From contig JAJPXE010000005.1 in the NCBI GenBank assembly GCA_021205645.1, positions 1 through 5,667 on the forward strand: a stretch of DNA of 5,667 bases. The letters run 5' to 3'. The translations under genes were made by a program, and so were the position numbers. The stretch comes from Candidatus Gastranaerophilales bacterium. GTDB taxonomy: Bacteria > Cyanobacteriota > Vampirovibrionia > Gastranaerophilales > Gastranaerophilaceae. Shown piece after piece: positions 1 through 5,186 of the stretch (its first letter is position 1; the number at the start of each line of letters is the position of its first letter). A model generated the notes under the pieces. That model was not told the origin of the DNA, ran no database searches, and worked only from the letters and a program-made list of their open reading frames with translations.

Positions 1-1
1 T

Positions 2-7
2 TATAAT
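2..7 (+). promoter_or_regulatory. Possible -10 box for the TPR-GHL10 operon
   Basis: A perfect TATAAT hexamer lies 21 bases before the ATG of the TPR gene. If it is a sigma-70 type -10 box, transcription would start near base 14 and leave only about 15 bases of leader, just enough to hold the AGAGGGG ribosome binding site (19-25). The -35 region would be outside the window, so it cannot be checked. The sequence is AT-rich and a chance TATAAT is quite possible, but the same spacing occurs before the small gene at 4337. Confidence 0.35.
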
Positions 8-28
8 ATAGAATAATAAGAGGGGATA

Positions 29-679
29 ATGAAAAGAAATATTTTCGGTTTTTGGGTTGTATTGTTGTTTATAATATTAAATAATCCTGTGTATGCTCTT
101 CAAAGCGGACAGATTGAATATACCGTTCCGATTGATTATTCTTTGATTGATGAAAATATCCTCAATAATGAGGCCGAAACACTGTTCAAAAACTACCTGA
201 GCACGACCGATGAACAGGCAAAGAAAGCAATGCTTGAACGTCTGCTCAGCGATTACAGTATTCTCTCGCAGATTAATAAAGATAATCCGTTATATTTTGT
301 CCGACTTGGTATAATCTTTGACAAAATGGGTAAAGACAGGTATGCAAAATCTAATTTTTGCAGGGGGTCAAACCTCGTTCCGGATTATCCTTATGCGTTC
401 CATTGTTTCGGAAATTACTTTTTTGACAGAGCAGAATATAAAAAAGCATTGAGAGAATATAAACGAGCTTTTGACTGCGGATATAACAATAATTATGATA
501 ATATCTACCGTATTGCAGTTATCTATGAAAAATTCGGAGATTATTCAACCGCAATAAAATACTATAAACTGGCTCTAATCTGTAAAAACAGTGAAGAATT
601 AACAAAGAAAATACACAGTCTGGAGGAATTGCTCCAAATAAATTCGTTATATAATCAAAGCAGAGGATTGTATAAATGA
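29..679 (+). CDS. Exported TPR-repeat protein
   Basis: Encodes 216 residues. The N-terminus has a basic start (MKR), a hydrophobic core at about residues 5-18 and a plausible signal peptidase I site after VYA (residue 23), so the mature protein should be periplasmic or surface-exposed. Residues 86-190 form about three tetratricopeptide repeats with the usual spacing of small and aromatic residues: roughly 86-119, 121-154 and 157-190, the last carrying the typical pattern YEKFGDYSTAIKYYKLAL. TPR domains are protein-interaction scaffolds; there is no catalytic motif. The region between the signal and the repeats (24-85) is unrecognised. The ATG at 29 is preceded by AGAGGGG. The stop overlaps the start of the GHL10 gene by ATGA, which suggests translational coupling and a shared task, perhaps as a partner of that exported hydrolase. 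The specific function is unknown. Confidence 0.88.
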   Translation: MKRNIFGFWVVLLFIILNNPVYALQSGQIEYTVPIDYSLIDENILNNEAETLFKNYLSTTDEQAKKAMLERLLSDYSILSQINKDNPLYFVRLGIIFDKMGKDRYAKSNFCRGSNLVPDYPYAFHCFGNYFFDRAEYKKALREYKRAFDCGYNNNYDNIYRIAVIYEKFGDYSTAIKYYKLALICKNSEELTKKIHSLEELLQINSLYNQSRGLYK

Positions 680-2754
680 AAAGAGTTCTGGGGATTTTAC
701 TTGTATTTGTTATAATGTTCAACTCACTGTCTGTTGAGGCAGGGCTGTTTCGCTCAAAAAAGAATAAAAATCAGCAGATTGAAAGCGTAGAAACTATTGA
801 CAATACCAATACACAACAAACACCGTCAAAAAGTAAAAGAAAGAAGAAAAACGAAAAAAACAAATATAAAAAACAACAGGAAACAGTCGATACAAATAAA
901 TCAACCGATGTAAGTACAGAAAACGATAAAAATACATCAACAAATAAAGCACGAAAAGAACAGACGGAACCGGCTACCAATATGCCGGAAACAGCAGTTG
1001 AGGAAACATCACCGCTCTATAATGAGTACCACATACCAAAAGATGTTGTGCTTTATTCAAAATCATCACGTTCTGTCAATGCCATTGACCCGTCAATGTC
1101 AACATCACAGAAAAACAGTTATTACCCCGGATTTAGAGGAACTAATCAATTGATAATATATACTCCTGCATACGGTGACAAAACCAATACAAACGAATTC
1201 GGGGCAGAAGCGATTGTAAAAGATAATATTGTTGTTGCCATGAGCGGTGCCGATTCACTTATACCGAAAAACGGTGTTGTAATCAGCGGTCATGGCAGTG
1301 CTAAAAACTGGATTAATAAAAATATCATTGTGGGTACGAGAATTTATATTGACAGAGATAAAAACTCCGTCACCGCATATACTACCTCGGAAAGCTTTAT
1401 TTACGGGGCTAAAGAGTGCCTGAATGAAGTTCAGGAAGTCATGAAGTTTTATAAAAGTGAGGATGAATATTACAACAGCAAAAATATAGATGATTGTATA
1501 AAATCCGCTCAAAACTGCATAAAAAAGGCAGAAAACAATCCGACCCATGTGCAGGAATATTCTCAACTCGCAATTGAATACGCAAACAAAGCACTTTCAA
1601 TGGCTGTTCCGTATAAAGCTACTGAAATTCGGGGAGTCTGGATTAGACCGGCATGCAAGACAAGGGAAGATGTTGTTTATATTGTCAGCAGGCTCGCAGA
1701 TGCAGGGATTAATAATATATTCCTTGAAACCTATTTTCACGGAATGACAATCTTCCCGAGCAAAACAATGGTCAAATACGGGTTTGTTGAAGAAAACCCT
1801 GTCTTTGGCGATTTTGATGTTCTTAGAGCTTTTATGGAAGAATGCCGTAAAAGAAACATAAAAGTTAACATCTGGTTTGAGACATTCTATACAGGAAACA
1901 AACATCCTGATTCAAACAAACAGAGTATCCTTTCCGTTTGTCCGACGTGGTCGAATATGACAAAAAAATCTTATGATGCCGATAAGCCCGAAAAATGCGC
2001 ATCAGAGCATAACGGGTACTTCTTAGACCCGTCTAATCCTGAAGTTCAGACATTTTTACTTCAACTAGTGTGCGAGATTATCTATTCATACCGTCCTGAC
2101 GGAATAAACATGGACTATATCCGTTATCCGCAGAGCAATGCCCCTAAGAATGCAGGAAGTGACGGGTCGGCCTGGGGCTATACCTGCTATGCACGCAATG
2201 AATTTAAGTCTATTTACGGGGTTGATCCCGTGCTTATCACTCCATGCGATAACTACTGGCAAGCATGGTGCGATTACAGAAGAGATAAAGTCACAAGTTT
2301 TGTTAAACGTATTTCCAAAATTTGCCGCTCTAATAATGTCAATCTTACTGCTGTTATATTCCCGAACAGGTATTCAGCATTAGAAAATAAACATCAAGAC
2401 TGGGTTATATGGTCAAAAAACAACTATATTGACGGGTTTACACCGTTATTTTTAACCTGCGACCCCGAAACTGCAGCTGATTTAATGCGTGGAGTTATAA
2501 AATACAAAGACCCTAAAACAAAGCTCTATGCAGGACTGTTTGTTGCTTTTATGAACGGTGCACAATCGGATTTAGTACGGCAAATTCACGAAACACGAAA
2601 ACTTAAAATCGACGGATTTAGTATCTTTGATTACGCTCATTTTCAGGACATCTACATTAACACACTGAAAGAAAGTATCTGCACCAAGCCGCCTGAACCT
2701 AAAAGGGTTAAAACTAACCCTAAATCTAAGAAAAAGAGGGTTCGGAAAAACTAA
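676..2754 (+). CDS. Exported GHL10-family glycoside hydrolase-like protein
   Basis: Encodes 692 residues. A signal peptide (1-22, cleavage after VEA) is followed by a disordered Lys/Thr/Asn/Gln-rich stretch (about 25-110). Residues about 155-228 form a beta-rich domain with IPKNGVVISGHGSA (196-209), like the N-terminal domain I recall before cyanobacterial family-10-like hydrolases. A helical linker (about 235-310) leads into the GHL10 (DUF187) TIM-barrel from about 316 to 668: EIRGVWIRP (317-325), ETYFHG (351-356), NIWFETF (398-404), FLDPSNPEV (449-457), DGINMDYIRYP (475-485) and IDGFSIFDYAHF (645-656). Asp475 and Asp480 sit in the family's most conserved motif. The tail (671-692) is strongly basic. 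E. coli DigH, of the same family, cleaves denuded peptidoglycan glycans, so a cell-wall or surface-glycan role is reasonable, but the substrate here is unknown. The mature part has 14 cysteines. The start is set by AGAGGA (662-667) inside the preceding gene and the ATGA overlap. Confidence 0.88.
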   Translation: MKRVLGILLVFVIMFNSLSVEAGLFRSKKNKNQQIESVETIDNTNTQQTPSKSKRKKKNEKNKYKKQQETVDTNKSTDVSTENDKNTSTNKARKEQTEPATNMPETAVEETSPLYNEYHIPKDVVLYSKSSRSVNAIDPSMSTSQKNSYYPGFRGTNQLIIYTPAYGDKTNTNEFGAEAIVKDNIVVAMSGADSLIPKNGVVISGHGSAKNWINKNIIVGTRIYIDRDKNSVTAYTTSESFIYGAKECLNEVQEVMKFYKSEDEYYNSKNIDDCIKSAQNCIKKAENNPTHVQEYSQLAIEYANKALSMAVPYKATEIRGVWIRPACKTREDVVYIVSRLADAGINNIFLETYFHGMTIFPSKTMVKYGFVEENPVFGDFDVLRAFMEECRKRNIKVNIWFETFYTGNKHPDSNKQSILSVCPTWSNMTKKSYDADKPEKCASEHNGYFLDPSNPEVQTFLLQLVCEIIYSYRPDGINMDYIRYPQSNAPKNAGSDGSAWGYTCYARNEFKSIYGVDPVLITPCDNYWQAWCDYRRDKVTSFVKRISKICRSNNVNLTAVIFPNRYSALENKHQDWVIWSKNNYIDGFTPLFLTCDPETAADLMRGVIKYKDPKTKLYAGLFVAFMNGAQSDLVRQIHETRKLKIDGFSIFDYAHFQDIYINTLKESICTKPPEPKRVKTNPKSKKKRVRKN

Positions 2755-2807
2755 AATTTTTCTGCAAACTCAAAAAGCTAAAAAAGGAAATAAGAAAGGA
2801 AGTTATT

Positions 2808-4052
2808 ATGGATATAGACACTCTGTGCGGTCAGCATGAATTATATGAAATATTTTGTTCGCTGGTAAAAATCCCGTCACCGTCTTTGCATGAAGAAAAA
2901 GTAATCCAATGGATACAGGATTTTTGCAAAAAGAACAATCTGAGCTGTAATTTAGACGAATACAAGAATGTTTATATCTCAATTTCTGCAACTGACAGCA
3001 CAAAACAGCCGTTAATGTTTTCCTCTCACATGGACGTAGTCGGTGATTCATCAGAAGTGAACTTAATATTAGACGGTGAATATATAAAAGCAAATGGACG
3101 AACACTCGGGGCTGATGATAAAGCGGGTGTTGCCGCTGCATTAATGCTTGCAAAAGAAGTTAACAGTGACAAAACACTAAAGCACGGCGGACTGGAGATA
3201 ACCTTTACCCGTGATGAAGAAACCAATATGAGCGGTATTGAACATGTGGATTTTTCAAGGATTAAATCAAAATATATCCTTGTATGTGATGCTGATAAAC
3301 TTGCACAGGTTCAAATATCAGGAGCGAGCTATACGAATGCAAAACTGGCTGTCAAAGCACTTATCGGCGGACATTCAGGCATTGATATAGGTGATAAAAC
3401 AAGGCTAAATGCTGCGAAACTGATTGCGGAGCTGCTTGCGGAATTTCCTCAAGGAACATTTTATCAGGATGAAACAGGAGTTATCACTTCATGTAATCTG
3501 GGTGCTATTGCAGCAGGCGGTATACAGAATGCCGTTAAATCAATTGTTGATGATAATATTAATTCACCTGATTATATTACAACCATTATTGATAAAGCAT
3601 CTACCAATATTATAAACACTGATGCAAAAGCATCTTATTCCATAAGAAGTGCAAGTGTGCAAAAAGAAAATGAATTAAAGCAAATTATGGTAGGGCTGGT
3701 CGATGAATTTAACGAAAAATATAAAGGATTAGCTGAAGCTAATATTACATTTGAAGTACATCTTCCGCCGTTTGAAAAATCTGATGATGATTTAATCCCA
3801 GAATTGCACACAAAAGTTTGTAAAAAGCTCGGCATTCAAAACGAGGTTTCATCATTCCATGCCGGAGCGGAAACACATATCTACGCACACAACAAAAATG
3901 CTGACGGTGCGACATTTAAGCCATACCTGCTCGGTCTGGCTGATATTTACAATATGCACTCCGCTAATGAAAAGGTTGATTACAAAACTATGCTGAAAGG
4001 ATATTCTATTATTAAAGAATTGTTTCTGGAATTTAATTCGGAAAAAATATAG
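2808..4052 (+). CDS. M20-family metallopeptidase, peptidase T-like
   Basis: Encodes 414 residues, the normal length for a complete M20 (PepT-like) di-zinc exopeptidase; no signal peptide, so cytoplasmic. The metal site is complete by motif: SSHMDVV with His74 and Asp76; LGADDKAG (100-107) with bridging Asp103; TRDEE (134-138) with the probable general base Glu137 and ligand Glu138; CDAD (160-163) supplying an aspartate; and NMHSANE (382-388) with the final His384. The inserted lid/dimerisation domain starts near residue 178 and holds the GGHSG motif (187-191). HAGAET (351-356) is another conserved family block. Such enzymes remove N-terminal residues from small peptides or hydrolyse related amide substrates; specificity (tripeptidase or other) cannot be read from sequence. 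The ATG at 2808 follows AAAGGAAG (2795-2802) with good spacing. The 53-base gap after the GHL10 gene has no clear terminator, so read-through is likely. Confidence 0.92.
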   Translation: MDIDTLCGQHELYEIFCSLVKIPSPSLHEEKVIQWIQDFCKKNNLSCNLDEYKNVYISISATDSTKQPLMFSSHMDVVGDSSEVNLILDGEYIKANGRTLGADDKAGVAAALMLAKEVNSDKTLKHGGLEITFTRDEETNMSGIEHVDFSRIKSKYILVCDADKLAQVQISGASYTNAKLAVKALIGGHSGIDIGDKTRLNAAKLIAELLAEFPQGTFYQDETGVITSCNLGAIAAGGIQNAVKSIVDDNINSPDYITTIIDKASTNIINTDAKASYSIRSASVQKENELKQIMVGLVDEFNEKYKGLAEANITFEVHLPPFEKSDDDLIPELHTKVCKKLGIQNEVSSFHAGAETHIYAHNKNADGATFKPYLLGLADIYNMHSANEKVDYKTMLKGYSIIKELFLEFNSEKI

Positions 4053-4101
4053 GGGTAAATGTAGGGATAAATGTAGGAGAAATTAAAAATACATTTACCC
4101 C
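4052..4101. repeat. Inverted repeat with duplicated left arm at the peptidase stop
   Basis: GGGGTAAATGTA (4052-4063) is a perfect 12-base inverted match to TACATTTACCCC (4090-4101). The left arm is immediately repeated in tandem as GGGATAAATGTA (4064-4075, one mismatch), so two mutually exclusive hairpins can form with the same right arm. The first G belongs to the TAG stop of the peptidase gene. No T-run follows the right arm, so this is not a classical intrinsic terminator, although a folded 3' end could protect the mRNA. A related GGGGTAAATG occurs at 4736-4745. Confidence 0.7.
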
Positions 4102-4109
4102 CGGGTGAG
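4092..4109. repeat. Left arm of an 18-base inverted repeat flanking the small gene
   Basis: CATTTACCCCCGGGTGAG is matched in inverted orientation, 17 of 18 bases, by CTCACCTGGGGGTAAATG at 4728-4745. With one further mismatch the match extends to 22 bases (4088-4109 against 4728-4749). The pair encloses about 650 bases containing the promoter and gene at 4337-4678. No convincing target-site duplication is visible outside the arms, so it is not shown to be a mobile cassette. Confidence 0.7.
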
Positions 4110-4185
4110 TTAATTGCACCCCACTCCTGCGGAGCAGTTGCACTGTCTGCACAGCAATCCTCTCCCCGATAGGCGGAGGGAAGAA
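4102..4185. repeat. GC-rich palindromic repeat, copy 1
   Basis: This stretch is much richer in G and C than the genes around it and matches, in inverted orientation, the repeat at 4795-4880. The best block is 4111-4134 against 4847-4870 (23 of 24 bases). CTGTCTGCACAGCA (4143-4156) differs by one inserted base from its counterpart, and the CCTCTCCCC...GGAGGGAAG portion (4159-4183) matches less well. Small hairpins are possible: CTCC/GGAG around 4125-4134, TTGC/GCAA at 4138-4157, and an imperfect stem at 4159-4180. It has no open reading frame of its own and looks like a dispersed intergenic element. The rest of this gap, 4186-4288, is AT-rich sequence with nothing recognisable. Confidence 0.72.
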
Positions 4186-4288
4186 GTATTCATTTCCACT
4201 ATCTCAAAAAAAAACAATAAACTAAATGCATTTTTTAGACCCTTTATTAAAATATATTTCATTGTAAACTTATAAATAACAAAAAAGT

Positions 4289-4316
4289 TTGATTATATGT
4301 TTTAGAGTAATATAAT
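4289..4316 (+). promoter_or_regulatory. Putative sigma-70-type promoter of the small membrane-protein gene
   Basis: TTGATT (4289-4294) and a perfect TATAAT (4311-4316) are separated by 16 bases. The expected transcription start, near 4323, would give a very short leader of about 14 bases beginning at the AAAGGAG ribosome binding site (4322-4328). The -35 box matches the TTGACA consensus in four of six positions. It supports separate transcription of the gene at 4337 from the upstream operon. Confidence 0.5.
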
Positions 4317-4336
4317 CATACAAAGGAGTGTGTGCC

Positions 4337-4678
4337 ATGAATGTAAACGGTATTTCATCAATAGGCTTCAAAAGTGATAATAATTCAATCAAAACAATCG
4401 ATAAAAAAAACAGACTAACGGACAATTTTCAAACCAAACTCAGAAATGAAGCAGATATGAATGATTGTATATCCGTGCCCCGTACAATATTTAAAGGCTA
4501 TTTGGGAGTAATGATAGGCACAACACTCGGCTCAATTGCATCATTGATGAAACCGTCAAAAGTAAAAACCGCAACAGCATTAGCAGGCATTTTAACAGGA
4601 TTATACGGCACCTGGTCGTTTGTCAGACCTTACGTTATAAAAGATGCCGTTCCGACAATAAAAGTCGGAAAATCTTAA
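4337..4678 (+). CDS. Small hypothetical protein with two glycine-zipper-like hydrophobic segments
   Basis: Encodes 113 residues and matches no family I recognise. Residues 1-50 are polar and probably flexible. Two hydrophobic stretches follow, about 54-71 and 79-96, separated by a short basic turn (KPSKVK, 72-77). The first carries a GxxxGxxxG pattern (Gly57, Gly61, Gly65) and the second Gly84/Gly88, features that favour close helix packing or oligomerisation in a membrane. A membrane hairpin is therefore likely, but there is no cleavable signal peptide. I chose the ATG at 4337 because AAAGGAG (4322-4328) ends eight bases before it; an in-frame GTG at 4328 overlaps that binding site and is unlikely. 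The opening MNVNGISSIGF resembles small proteins I associate with Gastranaerophilales. It is flanked by inverted repeats on both sides. It may be a membrane-active or structural peptide; no function is assigned. Confidence 0.72.
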   Translation: MNVNGISSIGFKSDNNSIKTIDKKNRLTDNFQTKLRNEADMNDCISVPRTIFKGYLGVMIGTTLGSIASLMKPSKVKTATALAGILTGLYGTWSFVRPYVIKDAVPTIKVGKS

Positions 4679-4727
4679 TGAGGATGCGAAAAAATCTCCA
4701 AAAATGACATTCGGCAGCGGTTATCAC

Positions 4728-4745
4728 CTCACCTGGGGGTAAATG
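4728..4745. repeat. Right arm of the 18-base inverted repeat flanking the small gene
   Basis: CTCACCTGGGGGTAAATG is the inverted partner of 4092-4109 (17 of 18 bases). Its first six bases are also the end of the first TATCACCTCACC copy, so the two repeat types are joined here. Confidence 0.7.
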
Positions 4746-4794
4746 AATTATATTCCGGAGTTTGCATGATTATCACCTCACCCGAGAAAAGTTT

Positions 4795-4880
4795 CCCCTC
4801 TCCAACCGGGGAGGGGAGCGGAGCGGGTGCTGCTGTGCAGCACAGTCTCCGCAGGGGTGGGGTGCAATTAGCTTGCACCC
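4795..4880. repeat. GC-rich palindromic repeat, copy 2 (inverted relative to copy 1)
   Basis: Consists of three consecutive hairpins. The first is CCCCTCTCC (4795-4803) with GGGGAGGGG (4808-4816), with one T-G wobble. The second has GCGGAG (4818-4823) pairing with CTCCGC (4847-4852) around an inner perfect stem GTGCTGC/GCAGCAC (4827-4833 and 4837-4843). The third is the perfect 8-base stem GGGTGCAA/TTGCACCC (4860-4867 and 4873-4880). The last third is 23 of 24 identical to the inverse of 4111-4134. Stem pairing is better kept here than in copy 1. An open frame crosses it but shows no family resemblance and is interpreted as accidental. Confidence 0.75.
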
Positions 4881-4937
4881 AGCTATCACCTCACCCGAAA
4901 ATCTGACTTTCAACTTCGCTTCTTGGATTATTCGGGC

Positions 4938-5004
4938 GAGCAAAACACTACAATCACTTCAAAAGCCGTAAGGCTTTTTGTCGTGATTTTCGTGTTAATT
5001 GCTC
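4938..5004. other. Long interrupted hairpin with GTAA loop
   Basis: Four stem segments nest symmetrically: GAGCAA (4938-4943) with TTGCTC (4999-5004), ACAC (4945-4948) with GTGT (4992-4995), AATCAC (4952-4957) with GTGATT (4983-4988), and AAAAGCC (4961-4967) with GGCTTTT (4972-4978), closed by the tetraloop GTAA. Either strand could fold, and the loop is of GNRA type in the + strand RNA. It forms the left half of the 238-base element. Confidence 0.6.
4961..4979. terminator. Possible bidirectional intrinsic terminator between convergent genes
   Basis: AAAAGCC-GTAA-GGCTTTTT is a 7-base stem with a T-run at its 3' side and an A-run at its 5' side, so it could act on both strands, ending the small gene's transcript from the left and the acetyltransferase transcript from the right. 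The stem holds only three G-C pairs and it lies about 280 bases past the small gene's stop, so the assignment is tentative. Confidence 0.35.
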
Positions 5005-5036
5005 TTACGGGTTTCGGGTTTCGCCCTCACCCTACC

Positions 5037-5118
5037 GAAAATCCGCTTCAAGTCGATTTTCTGCCCTCTCCGGACGGAGAGGGCAATAACAAATTTCCCC
5101 TCCCCATAAGGGGTGGGG
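5037..5118. repeat. Three consecutive hairpins in the right half of the element
   Basis: The first stem is GAAAATC (5037-5043) with GATTTTC (5055-5061). The second is TGCCCTCTCC (5062-5071) with GGAGAGGGCA (5076-5085), a perfect 10-base stem with loop GGAC. The third is CCCCTCCCC (5097-5105) with GGGGTGGGG (5110-5118), broken by one T-T mismatch. The CCTCTCC/GGAGAGG motif recurs from 4795-4816, tying this part to the same repeat family. Confidence 0.65.
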
Positions 5119-5186
5119 TACTATTTCCTTTGCCACAGCCCGAATAATCCAAGAAGAAAAATTTTGATTTTTCCGCAAACTCAATT

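Larger units (their letters stand above)
4722..4895. repeat. Three direct copies of TATCACCTCACC
   Basis: The 12-base word TATCACCTCACC occurs perfectly three times, at 4722-4733, 4771-4782 and 4884-4895. The second and third are each followed by CCGA. The inverse GGGTGAG is at 4103-4109 and a shortened form CCTCACCC at 5025-5032. The copies appear to mark module boundaries: the first is joined to the 18-base inverted-repeat arm at 4728-4745, while the second and third lie either side of the palindromic repeat at 4795-4880. Spacing is irregular (49 and 113 bases) and intervening sequences differ, so this is not a CRISPR array. The stretch 4679-4721 before it holds nothing recognisable. Confidence 0.75.
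4919..5156. repeat. 238-base element with perfect 19-base terminal inverted repeats (MITE/REP-like)
   Basis: CTTCTTGGATTATTCGGGC (4919-4937) is exactly inverted at 5138-5156. The element between is too small for a transposase and contains successive hairpins: an interrupted long stem (4938-5004), GAAAATC/GATTTTC (5037-5061), a 10-base perfect stem (5062-5085) and a CCCC-T-CCCC/GGGG-T-GGGG stem (5097-5118). The left terminal repeat can alternatively pair with CCCGAAAATC (4893-4902) just outside it. I see no target-site duplication at the borders. It lies between convergent genes. This fits a non-autonomous, MITE-like or REP/BIME-like intergenic element; mobility is inferred from structure only. 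Confidence 0.65.

Noticed and set aside
1255..1905. Minus-strand open frames within the GHL10 gene
   Set aside because: They lie opposite a clearly coding frame with recognisable domains and show no start signals or family features.
2755..2807. Terminator between the GHL10 gene and the peptidase gene
   Set aside because: A-rich and T-rich runs are present but no stable stem is formed, so read-through is more likely.
4090..4101. Intrinsic terminator after the peptidase gene
   Set aside because: The inverted repeat at 4052-4101 is strong, but it is followed by CCGGGTGAG rather than a T-run.
4328..4336. GTG at 4328 as start of the small gene
   Set aside because: It overlaps the AAAGGAG ribosome binding site at 4322-4328; the ATG at 4337 has proper spacing.
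4722..4895. Possible CRISPR array from the repeated TATCACCTCACC
   Set aside because: Repeats are only 12 bases, spacing is irregular (49 and 113 bases) and the intervening sequence is itself repetitive and palindromic; no cas genes are present.
4762..5147. Two overlapping plus-strand open frames (4762-4971 and 4923-5147)
   Set aside because: Both run through palindromic repeats and the terminal inverted repeat, have no ribosome binding site and no family resemblance; the open frames are explained by repeat sequence.
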